Positions 1-6,263 of a stretch of 18,362 bases of DNA are shown here, in pieces. The stretch comes from UBA5070 sp035604215 (GTDB taxonomy: Bacteria; Fibrobacterota; Fibrobacteria; UBA5070): contig DATNIW010000171.1 in NCBI GenBank assembly GCA_035604215.1, positions 1 through 18,362 on the forward strand, read 5' to 3'. Position numbers and translations under genes: made by a program. Position 1 is the stretch's first letter. Every line of letters begins with the position of its first letter. The notes beneath the pieces are model-generated. The model had not been told where the DNA came from. It did not search any database and was given only the letters and a program-made list of their open reading frames with translations.

Positions 1-330
1 CGCCTGTTCCGGCGCCCTCTCCGACGTCACCGCCGAAGGCTCCTGTCGTGGAGCCGAAGCCCGCGAGCCCCGCGGACGACTGGTTCGGATCGTCGAAACG
101 CCAATCGACGCCCGTTCCGACTCCCTCTCCGACGTCACCGCCGAGTGCTCCTGTCCTGGAGTCGAAGCCCGCGAGCCCTTCGGAGGACTGGTTCGGATCG
201 TCGAAGCGCCAACCGACGCCCGTTCCGGCGCCCTCTTCGACGGCAGCGCCCAAGACTCCTGCGGTCGAACCCAAGTCGACGAGTCCGGTGGAGGACTGGT
301 TCGCCCAACCGGCTCCCAGGGTGATGGCTT
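1..330 (+). repeat. 108-bp in-frame tandem repeat, about three copies
   Basis: The TGGTTCG core recurs at 81, 189 and 297, exactly 108 bp apart, and again at 363 in a shorter degenerate unit. Each unit encodes 36 residues: a Pro-rich spacer (PVPxPSPTSPP), an acidic-Trp-Phe motif (DDWFGSS, EDWFGSS, EDWFAQP, DAWFGKS) and a KRQ tail. Copies 1 and 2 are nearly identical at the DNA level and copy 3 is diverged. More copies may lie upstream of the window. Confidence 0.85.
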
Positions 331-1253
331 CCGCCAGCGATCGACCTTCCGAGACCGATGCCTGGTTCGGAAAATCGTCCGTGGCACACCACGAGCCGAT
401 ACCGGAGCCACGGCGTTCGACGGGTCCGGCGGCACACACCGGGACGCGGCCGGCCCGCAAGACCCCCCTGCCATCCTTGTTGGATGAGGACGAACCGAGA
501 CCGCGGAGGTCGAAGGGCAAGGGAGCGGGCTTCTGGATCGCCGTCGTGGTGGGGACCTTGCTGGTCCTGGGAGGAGTTGCGTTCTGGATGTTCGGACTCT
601 CCGACCGCCATGCATCCGAACTGCCTCCCGTCACCCTTCCCGCGGCGGAAGCGCCTCCTGCGAACAATCCGACCGGTTCGAATCCCGCGGCGACCACTCC
701 CGTCGCCCAGGACGAGTCCGCGCCGGGAAAGCAGAAGGAAGCGTCGCATCCCAAGGTGGGACCCGACCGGAAACCGAAATCGCCTTCCACCGCAGTGGTC
801 GCTCCGACGCCTGCACCGCCCCCGGTGGAGGACCATGCCCCTGTCAAGGTCTTCGTGACGTCCAGGCCTTCGGGAGCGTCGCTTTCCTTGGACGGCGCGA
901 GCGTCGGCACGACGCCTTGCGAGATCACCGTCGTCCGGTCCGGAAACCTGGATTTTTCCCTGTCCGGATACCGCACCTTGCACCAGGCGATCGATCCCGA
1001 CGAGGTCCGCGGCACATTGAATGTCCAGCTCCTGTCGGATGACGGCGGTTCGTCGACCGGCCGCATCTACATCTCCAGCGCGCCTTCGGGTGCCGACATC
1101 GTCTTCGGCGGCAAGACCGTGGGAAAGACGCCCAAACTCGTGGATCTGCCCACCGGTGCCCAGAAGATCACGGTGAAAAGCGGAGTGCAGAGCCAGACCA
1201 AGACCCTCGATATCCAGTCGGGCACGAACCCGGCCGAAAACTTCAGCCTCTGA
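1..1253 (+). CDS. PEGA-domain, single-pass membrane protein (5' end outside window)
   Basis: The reading frame is open from base 3, so the true start lies upstream; the GTG at 48 is only the first start codon visible. The visible part begins with a proline/serine-rich segment built of 36-residue repeats around D-D/E-W-F-G-S-S-K-R-Q. A basic stretch (RPRRSKGKG) precedes one hydrophobic helix at about 525-599 (FWIAVVVGTLLVLGGVAFW). A second Pro/Ala-rich linker and two PEGA-like domains follow, at about 840-1010 (SRPSGASLSLDGASVGTTP) and 1060-1235 (SAPSGADIVFGGKTVGKTP). PEGA domains are extracytoplasmic beta modules usually tethered near the surface. By this architecture the repeats lie in the cytoplasm and the PEGA domains outside. 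Proteins of this shape often carry an N-terminal Ser/Thr kinase or other signalling domain, but that part is not visible. Its stop overlaps the next start (TGATG), so the two are probably cotranslated. Confidence 0.78.
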   Translation, partial: PVPAPSPTSPPKAPVVEPKPASPADDWFGSSKRQSTPVPTPSPTSPPSAPVLESKPASPSEDWFGSSKRQPTPVPAPSSTAAPKTPAVEPKSTSPVEDWFAQPAPRVMASASDRPSETDAWFGKSSVAHHEPIPEPRRSTGPAAHTGTRPARKTPLPSLLDEDEPRPRRSKGKGAGFWIAVVVGTLLVLGGVAFWMFGLSDRHASELPPVTLPAAEAPPANNPTGSNPAATTPVAQDESAPGKQKEASHPKVGPDRKPKSPSTAVVAPTPAPPPVEDHAPVKVFVTSRPSGASLSLDGASVGTTPCEITVVRSGNLDFSLSGYRTLHQAIDPDEVRGTLNVQLLSDDGGSSTGRIYISSAPSGADIVFGGKTVGKTPKLVDLPTGAQKITVKSGVQSQTKTLDIQSGTNPAENFSL

Positions 1254-1648
1254 TGCCCGAAAACGGATCCTTCCTGCTGACCGTGGCCCGCGAGAACGGG
1301 TACCAGCCGGACGGGTTGCGGGTGCTGCTCGCGGTCATCCACGGCCTTTCCATGCGCAGGTCGATGTCCGGCGAAGGCCCGCATCTGGGTGCCGCCCAGG
1401 TCGTCGGGGGGCTGTGGAGCGCCGCTTGGGAGAGATTCGGGATCCTGGGGAAGGATGTCCTGGAGCATTGGGGCCTGGATTCGCCTTCCCGGGTCGGGCT
1501 GGCCGTCACGCGGCTGGTCGAGGCGGGGTTCCTGCGCGGCTCGGACGAGGAGATGGACGATTACGAATCCCTGGCAGGCCAGATCGAATGGACGGATCCT
1601 CCCCCCCCGCCTTCGATCCGGGAACATTCCGGCTGGGGCGGATTCTAG
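1253..1648 (+). CDS. Minf_1886 family protein
   Basis: This is a 131-residue soluble protein of unknown biochemical role. The segment from about residue 62 to 108 (ERFGILGKDVLEHWGLDS, then AVTRLVEAGFLRGSDEEMDDY) matches the family pattern of the small Minf_1886 proteins known from Planctomycetes, Verrucomicrobia and relatives: an F-G-x-L-x-x-x-V-L-E-H-W-G core, then a helix ending L-V-E-A-G-x-L and an acidic S-x-x-D/E-D tail. There is no signal peptide or membrane segment. It starts at an ATG overlapping the upstream stop (TGATG) and ends in TAGTG, which overlaps the mqnA start, so it is embedded in an operon. A run of eight C at 1611-1618 encodes a Pro-5 stretch near the C-terminus. Family assignment is fairly confident; no function is proposed. 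Confidence 0.8.
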   Translation: MPENGSFLLTVARENGYQPDGLRVLLAVIHGLSMRRSMSGEGPHLGAAQVVGGLWSAAWERFGILGKDVLEHWGLDSPSRVGLAVTRLVEAGFLRGSDEEMDDYESLAGQIEWTDPPPPPSIREHSGWGGF

Positions 1649-2394
1649 TGGATCCTCTGAGCGGATTGCGTCTGGGGTCCGTTCCATACCTGAATGCCGC
1701 GCCGCTGGTGCACGGCCTGCCTGCGGTCCGCACCGCGGTACCTTCCAGATTGGCGCGGTGGCTGGAGGATGGCACCTGCGACCTGGCCGCCGCCCTCTCC
1801 TTGGGCGCCGTCCTGTACCGCCCCGACTGGCGGGTGCTGCCGTCGTGCGGCGTCGCATCCGACGGGCCGGTCCGGACGGTGATGATCCTGCACGAAGGCA
1901 ACTTGGAATCGCAGCGCGGCCTTTCCCTCGATCCGGCATCCAGGACGTCCAACCTTCTCGCTCGCTGGATCCTCAAGCGCGTTTCGGGAACGGATCCGTG
2001 GATTGGCCCCGGAGCGAAAGCACGGGTCCTGATCGGAGACGCGGCCTTCGCCCACGATCCTTCGGAAGGGAGCGACATGGGCGAGACCTGGAAGGCTCTC
2101 ACCGGTCTGCCGTTCGTCTTCGCGGGTTGGGTCGCCGGCGGCGCCCTGGCGCGCGACGGAGCGCGCCTGCGGGAGATCGACGCGTTCCTGGCGGAAAGGA
2201 CCGCGGAGGATCCCGTCCGTCTCGAGGAGATCGCGCTCTCCCAGACGGCGGTGGCCCCCCGGGTCGCCAGGATCTACCTGACGGACAACATCCGTCACAA
2301 CCTGGACGCGCGGTTCCGGTCGGGGGCGGACCTGTTCGCGGCGGAGCTCGCGGGGCTCGGAGAGGGGACGGGAGCGATCCCCTGGGCGTGCTGA
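1648..2394 (+). CDS. mqnA: Chorismate dehydratase MqnA (futalosine menaquinone pathway)
   Basis: MqnA dehydrates chorismate to 3-[(1-carboxyvinyl)oxy]benzoate, the entry step of the futalosine route to menaquinone, in the cytoplasm. The N-terminus R-L-G-S-V-P-Y-L-N-A-A-P-L-V-H-G-L is the family hallmark (compare R-I-G-x-V-x-Y-L-N-x-x-P-L). The rest fits the periplasmic-binding-protein-like fold: a D-L-A-A-A-L-S patch near residue 50, an R-T-V-M-I-L strand, L-I-G-D-A-A-F-A near 130 and L-P-F-V-F-A-G-W near 155. I chose the GTG at 1648, which overlaps the upstream TAG, because it places the hallmark right at the N-terminus. The product is 248 residues, slightly short for the family. The same frame is open upstream to 1414, but that stretch is shadow sequence of the preceding gene. 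Confidence 0.9.
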   Translation: MDPLSGLRLGSVPYLNAAPLVHGLPAVRTAVPSRLARWLEDGTCDLAAALSLGAVLYRPDWRVLPSCGVASDGPVRTVMILHEGNLESQRGLSLDPASRTSNLLARWILKRVSGTDPWIGPGAKARVLIGDAAFAHDPSEGSDMGETWKALTGLPFVFAGWVAGGALARDGARLREIDAFLAERTAEDPVRLEEIALSQTAVAPRVARIYLTDNIRHNLDARFRSGADLFAAELAGLGEGTGAIPWAC

Positions 2395-3638
2395 TCCAGG
2401 CGGAGCGGATGTGGCTCGGACCCGGACGCGTCGAGGAGGGCTGGGGGATGCGGGTGGAGGGAGCCCGCATCCTGGAAGTCGGTCCGGCCCGGCGCCTGCG
2501 CCAGGGACGGGCCGTCGGCGAGAGCATGCTCGACTGCGGTCGGTCGGTGTTGATGCCGGGACTTGTCAACGCGCACGTCCACCTGGAACTCGGGTGGTTG
2601 CGCGACCGGCTGTCGGCGCGGGGCGGATTCGCCTCGTGGGTCCGCGAACTCGGGCGCCAGCGGTCCACCCAGACCGAGGCACTGGGGGCCGAGGGGATGC
2701 GGCGGGAGATCGTCCAGTCCATCCGGCTGGGCGCCTTGGAGATGCTCCACCACGGGACCACCTCCTTCCTCGACGTCTCCAATTCCGGGCTGCCCTTCGA
2801 AATACTGCCCGAGCAGGGGGCCAGGGCGTTGGCCGCCCTGGAGTGCCTGGGCCTGGACCGGCGGGGGGTGGACGCCATCCTCCTCCGCGCCCGGGAATAC
2901 ATCGGCGCGCCGGACCGGGGGCGGGTGCGGACCCTGGCCGTCCCCCATGCCCTGTATTCCTGTTCGGAGCCGCTGCTGAGGGGACTCGGGGACCGCGCCT
3001 TCCACGGGGGGATCTCCACCATGCACCTGATGGAGAGTCGCGAGGAAGCGGACCTCTTCCGGCTCGGGATGGGGCCGCTGCGCGCCTTCGTGGACGAAAT
3101 CTGTCCTGAGAACGACCTTCTCGCCGGGGAGGATCCCCTGGATCGGCTGGAGAGCTCCTTCGGCGCCGACGCCGCCCTGGTCGCGGTGCACGGCTACGCC
3201 CTGGAGTCCTCCCAGATCCAGAGGTTGGCCAGGCGCGGGGCCAGCCTCTGCCTCTGTCCATCCAGCCGCCGGTTCTTCCTCCATCCACCCATTCCCTTCG
3301 CGGAGATCGCCAGGCACAGGCTTCCCCTCTGCCTGGGGACGGACAGCCTGGCCTCGTCGCCCTCGCTCTCCCTTTGGAACGAGATGCGCCTCTTGGCGGA
3401 GGAGTACCCGACCCTCGAACCGGGGCGGATGCTGGGTTGGGCCACGGAAGGAGGAGCCAAGGCGCTGGGCATCGCGGCGGGTCGGCTTTCGACGGGACTG
3501 TCGGCCGACTGGATCGCGGTGGAAGCAGCCGACGTTCCCACGGCGGAAATCGAGGAATTCCTGGTGACGGAGGAGCCGGACGTCCGCGTGGTGTCGGTGG
3601 AGGGGGATCTGCTGTTGGATGGACGCTGGGAGGGGTGA
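2388..3638 (+). CDS. Amidohydrolase, probable aminodeoxyfutalosine deaminase
   Basis: This 416-residue metal-dependent hydrolase belongs to the amidohydrolase superfamily. Visible metal and active-site residues are H63-x-H65 (NAHVHLEL), H187 (VPHALYS), H213 (TMHLMES), H268 (AVHGY) and D319 (GTDSLASSPSLSLWNEM). The GTDSL-S-x-SL-N/D-E-x-R signature and the H-L-x-E-S-x-E-E motif resemble aminofutalosine deaminase-family hydrolases and related deaminases. Lying directly behind mqnA, it most plausibly deaminates 6-aminodeoxyfutalosine to futalosine. The GTG at 2388 overlaps the mqnA end by 7 bp, follows a GGGAGCG ribosome-binding-like stretch, and gives the expected small N-terminal beta domain (LIQAERMWLGPG). 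A CTG at 2382 or an ATG at 2409 are alternatives. It could instead be another deaminase such as a guanine or S-adenosylhomocysteine deaminase. Family is sure; substrate is inferred from context. Confidence 0.8.
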   Translation: MLIQAERMWLGPGRVEEGWGMRVEGARILEVGPARRLRQGRAVGESMLDCGRSVLMPGLVNAHVHLELGWLRDRLSARGGFASWVRELGRQRSTQTEALGAEGMRREIVQSIRLGALEMLHHGTTSFLDVSNSGLPFEILPEQGARALAALECLGLDRRGVDAILLRAREYIGAPDRGRVRTLAVPHALYSCSEPLLRGLGDRAFHGGISTMHLMESREEADLFRLGMGPLRAFVDEICPENDLLAGEDPLDRLESSFGADAALVAVHGYALESSQIQRLARRGASLCLCPSSRRFFLHPPIPFAEIARHRLPLCLGTDSLASSPSLSLWNEMRLLAEEYPTLEPGRMLGWATEGGAKALGIAAGRLSTGLSADWIAVEAADVPTAEIEEFLVTEEPDVRVVSVEGDLLLDGRWEG

Positions 3639-3779
3639 GGAGTGTTCGCAAAGGGAAACTGTTCGCAAGCATCCATTGCTTCAAAAGGCTGATAAATACA
3701 GTCTTCTGAAGAATCTGATGTTCGCAAAATCGTGAAGAAACCGCAAGCCGAACGACCCGTCGACGCCTAGACTGCTGGT
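3639..3779 (+). promoter_or_regulatory. Regulatory gap upstream of the TIGR02147 regulator
   Basis: This non-coding stretch is clearly more A+T-rich than the flanking genes. It holds three direct copies of TGTTCGCAA and an imperfect dyad TCTTC-T-GAAGA at about 3702-3712. A -10-like TAGACT (3768-3773) ends six bases before the ATG at 3780, and no Shine-Dalgarno sequence is visible there, which fits a leaderless transcript. No good -35 box lies 16-18 bp upstream of it. A TAAATA at 3693-3698 is an alternative -10. No terminator is evident for the upstream operon. Confidence 0.5.
3643..3727 (+). repeat. Three direct TGTTCGCAA repeats, candidate operator
   Basis: Identical 9-mers lie at 3643-3651, 3660-3668 and 3719-3727. 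The first two are 17 bp apart, start to start, and the third follows 59 bp later. They sit in the only gap between the amidohydrolase and the regulator gene, so they may be binding sites for that regulator or another factor. The repeats are seen directly; the operator role is inferred. Confidence 0.5.
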
Positions 3780-4622
3780 ATGCAGAGCCCAGGGCCCGAC
3801 ATCCACCTCTACGCGGACTACCGCCAGTACCTGAAGGACTGGTGGGCCTGGCGCAAGCGGACCTCGCGGACGGCGTCCTTCCGTTCGTTGGCGATGAAGG
3901 CGGGAACCTCGCCCAGCCTGTTCAAGGACATCCTGGAGGGACGCAGGCGCTTGACGGCGGATTCCGTGATCCGGTTCTCTCCCGCTTTGGGCCTCACCCA
4001 ATCGCAGTCGTCCTACCTGGGGTTGCTGGCGAGATTCGGAAACGCCAGGGGGGTCCAGGAGAAGAACGAGGCCTTCCAGGAGATGGCGAAGATCCGGCGC
4101 AAGCTGTTCCTCAAGTTTCTTCCCCCGGAACAGCACGCGCTGTGGACCACGTGGCTGCACGCGGCACTGCGCGAGATGGTGGGACTGGAAAGATTCAAGG
4201 AGGATCCCACCTGGATCAGCCAGCGGCTCCAGCCTCCGGTTCCGGTGAAGGAAGTCCGCGAGGCGCTCGGCACCCTGGAGAAGTTGGGATTGGTGAAGCG
4301 GGACGCCCGGGGCCGGTTGCAGGCTTCGGAACTCGCGGTCAGCTCGGAATACGAGACGCCCAGCTCCGTCGTGCGCCATTTCAACCAGGAGATGATCGGA
4401 CTCGCGATGTCGGCTTCGGACAGGTTTTCGGCCGTCGATCGGGAGATCGGCGGATTGACGCTGGGGCTGAACCGGGAGTGCTACGACCGGATCAAGGAAC
4501 GGGTGCGTCTGTTCAAGGAGGAGATCCTGGGGATGGTCGTGGAGGACAAAAGAGGCTCCGATCTGGTGGGCCAGCTCAACATCCAGCTGTTCCCGCTGGC
4601 GATGCCGGGGGAAGGGCCATGA
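3780..4622 (+). CDS. TIGR02147 family transcriptional regulator
   Basis: This 280-residue cytoplasmic protein fits the TIGR02147/DUF4423 family, which is expanded in Fibrobacterota and some other lineages and is generally taken to be DNA-binding. The N-terminal Y-x-D-Y-R-x-Y-L-x-x-W-W start, followed by S-F-R-S-L-A-x-K-A-G-T-S-P-S-L-F-K-D-I-L-x-G-R-R-x-L (about residues 38-63), is the helix-turn-helix-like signature. The L-G-L-x-x-x-x-x-x-Y-L-x-L-L segment and a C-terminal L-G-x-L-x-K-L-G-L-V-K-R winged-helix-like part (about residues 162-178) follow. Members often sit next to envelope or lipoprotein genes, as here. Its stop overlaps the next ATG (ATGA at 4619-4622), so it heads the envelope redox operon and probably controls it, perhaps through the upstream TGTTCGCAA repeats. 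That control is inference. Confidence 0.85.
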   Translation: MQSPGPDIHLYADYRQYLKDWWAWRKRTSRTASFRSLAMKAGTSPSLFKDILEGRRRLTADSVIRFSPALGLTQSQSSYLGLLARFGNARGVQEKNEAFQEMAKIRRKLFLKFLPPEQHALWTTWLHAALREMVGLERFKEDPTWISQRLQPPVPVKEVREALGTLEKLGLVKRDARGRLQASELAVSSEYETPSSVVRHFNQEMIGLAMSASDRFSAVDREIGGLTLGLNRECYDRIKERVRLFKEEILGMVVEDKRGSDLVGQLNIQLFPLAMPGEGP

Positions 4623-5275
4623 GAAACTTCTTCTCCACCGGGTTGCCCGCCCTCTGCCTGGTCCTGTGCCTGGGCTGCGACACGCAGCAGGTGGCCGGAA
4701 CCGGAAGCCAGACCGGAAATTCCGTTGTGGCGGGAAGGGTGCTCCCGTCGGATTCCGTCAAAACCGTGGCCGGGGTGCGCGTCTACCTCCGGCCCATCGC
4801 CTGGACCACCGGCCAAGCGGCTGTCGGCGGTGCGCTGGATTCGACCTGGACGGATTCCCTCGGCAATTTCCGTTTCACGGACGTTCCGCTGGACACCTAC
4901 CGCGTCGAGGCGCGCGGTTCCGGATACGGCTGGAGCCACACGGTGCGCGCCGATGCGCCCCAGGTGCAGGTTCCCGCCGACAGTCTCCAGCCCTGGGGAC
5001 GATTGGTCGTGGAGATCGATCTCAGCGACACGGTGCTCGGTGGCCGGTTGGAGTTCTACGGCCTGAATCGAGCGCAGCCCATTCCCGACTCCGGATCCTC
5101 CGACATCTACGTCGAGTTCGACAGCCTGCCCGTGGGACTCCAGACCCTGCGGATCTGGGCGCACGATTCCACCTATTGCGATGCTCCGGTGCGCATCGGC
5201 CCGGACAGCACGACGAAAATGGACTACGAGACCCTGGACGGACGCCCCAAGGGTCCGCGGGAGGACGACGAATGA
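4619..5275 (+). CDS. Lipoprotein with carboxypeptidase-regulatory-like beta domain
   Basis: This 218-residue exported lipoprotein has a signal MRNFFSTGLPALCLVLCLGC with a lipobox L-C-L-G-C at residue 20. The mature part contains G-N-S-V-V-A-G-R-V-L-P, V-A-G-V-R-V-Y-L-R-P and T-D-S-L-G-N-F-R-F-T-D-V-P-L-D-T-Y-R-V-E-A, the pattern of a transthyretin-like/CarboxypepD_reg beta-sandwich. A second beta-rich segment follows and an acidic tail ends the protein. No catalytic residues or haem motifs are seen, so a structural or scaffold role at the envelope is likely. It starts at an ATG inside the regulator stop and ends in ATGA with the cytochrome gene, so it is tightly coupled to both. The earlier in-frame open stretch from 3842 is a shadow of the regulator gene. 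Confidence 0.75.
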   Translation: MRNFFSTGLPALCLVLCLGCDTQQVAGTGSQTGNSVVAGRVLPSDSVKTVAGVRVYLRPIAWTTGQAAVGGALDSTWTDSLGNFRFTDVPLDTYRVEARGSGYGWSHTVRADAPQVQVPADSLQPWGRLVVEIDLSDTVLGGRLEFYGLNRAQPIPDSGSSDIYVEFDSLPVGLQTLRIWAHDSTYCDAPVRIGPDSTTKMDYETLDGRPKGPREDDE

Positions 5276-6036
5276 GGCGGGTTCTGTCGAGTCTGGGCGC
5301 CGCGGCCGTGGCGCTGTCGGGATGCGATTCCCTCAAGCCGGATACGGGAGTGCTCGTGTCCACCACCGCGTCCACCGTGGTTCGGCCGCGCTGCGACGCC
5401 TGCCACGGGTACCCGCCCAACACCGGCTCCCACGTCTACCACATCGTCACCCTGGCGGCGGCGAACTCTGGAGGTCCCCTCGGGAGCGGCATCCACTCCA
5501 CCACCTGCTATTCCTGCCATGCCGCTTCCATCGCCCACGCCGAGGTCGGGATCATGGACAGCATCCTGTTCGATTCGGCAACCGCCGACACGGCATCCAA
5601 TCCCGCCGCCTACCACACCTGGGGCTGGCCCTGGATGGCCCTGGACCGGACCAAGATCCAGTGGAACGACCTCCTCAGCCTTTACGACAGCCTGTACGAC
5701 ATCCCGGTGGGCAATCCGATCGCGCTCCCCGGGATGGTCCAACCCGAATGGCAGACCCGTGACGCGCCCGCTCCTGATTCGGCCGGTCACCTGAACGGGA
5801 GGATCGACGTCCGTTTCCAGGCCGGGTCGGGTTACGTGGAGTACCTGCAGGATGTCAACGGGAACGATTCGATCGTGAAGCACCAGGCGACCTACGATCC
5901 CGTGCGCCTTTCCTGCGGCATGGTCTCCTGCCACGGTACCCACGACTCGACGGAACTCTCCAAGTACGTGTGGGGCAAAACACCCACCAAGCCGCCGCTG
6001 CCGGCCTCGCTGCGCGCATTGAGGACCAAGTCATGA
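5272..6036 (+). CDS. Three-haem c-type cytochrome lipoprotein (CxxCH/CxxxxCH type)
   Basis: This 254-residue envelope cytochrome has a lipoprotein signal ending in L-S-G-C18, followed by D-S-L-K-P-D-T. Three covalent haem sites are visible: C41-D-A-C44-H45, C79-Y-S-C82-H83 and an expanded C215-G-M-V-S-C220-H221 (CX4CH). Y-H-T-W-G-W-P-W (about 114-121) and G-H-L-N-G-R-I-D-V-R-F (about 172-182) are shared with the paralogue at 9373; the H-x-N-G-x-x-D-V-x-F motif resembles Geobacter-type CxxxxCH/CxxCH cytochromes. It is predicted to pass electrons within the envelope, perhaps to the DUF3570 partner encoded two genes on. ATGA overlaps join it to the lipoprotein gene before and the DUF4266 gene after. 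Electron donor and acceptor are unknown. Confidence 0.88.
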   Translation: MRRVLSSLGAAAVALSGCDSLKPDTGVLVSTTASTVVRPRCDACHGYPPNTGSHVYHIVTLAAANSGGPLGSGIHSTTCYSCHAASIAHAEVGIMDSILFDSATADTASNPAAYHTWGWPWMALDRTKIQWNDLLSLYDSLYDIPVGNPIALPGMVQPEWQTRDAPAPDSAGHLNGRIDVRFQAGSGYVEYLQDVNGNDSIVKHQATYDPVRLSCGMVSCHGTHDSTELSKYVWGKTPTKPPLPASLRALRTKS

Positions 6037-6263
6037 ACACCAGGAAGATCGTGCGCACAGTCCTTGGACTCGCCTTCGTGGCCGCTTCGATGCTGCCGTC
6101 GGGTTGCGCCATGGTCCACCAGAAGGACCGCGAGTTCCTGGCGGACCCGGTGATGAACCGCGCGCCGGACAAGCTCGAAGGATCGCTGGATGGCGACAAC
6201 TTCCCCCGTCGCGAGGGAAGCACGGGCGGGAGTTCCGGAGCCGGGGGGGGCTGCGGATGCTGA
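6033..6263 (+). CDS. DUF4266 domain lipoprotein
   Basis: This 76-residue protein has a lipoprotein signal with L-P-S-G-C25. It shows the two DUF4266 hallmarks: V-x-x-x-D-R-E-F-L-A-D-P-V-M (residues 28-41) and a C-terminal R-E-G-S-x-G-G-x-x-G-x-G-G-G-C-G-C tail. DUF4266 genes are commonly found beside DUF3570 genes, which is exactly the arrangement here. The function is not established. The two tail cysteines (C74, C76) could form a redox-active pair served by the TlpA-like and CcdA-like proteins encoded downstream; this is inference. The start overlaps the cytochrome stop (ATGA), and the stop lies inside ATGCTGA shared with the DUF3570 start. A run of eight G at 6243-6250 encodes part of the tail. 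Confidence 0.87.
   Translation: MNTRKIVRTVLGLAFVAASMLPSGCAMVHQKDREFLADPVMNRAPDKLEGSLDGDNFPRREGSTGGSSGAGGGCGC

Noticed and set aside
1389..3638. A 749-codon open frame spanning Minf_1886, mqnA and the amidohydrolase
   Set aside because: Only the part from about 2388 has family motifs. The upstream part is Arg/Gly/Pro-rich shadow of mqnA and the Minf_1886 gene, as expected at high G+C.
3676..3702. TTGCTT/TACAGT promoter in the regulator gap
   Set aside because: The spacer is only 15 bp and the hexamers match poorly. It is kept only as a possibility within the regulatory region.
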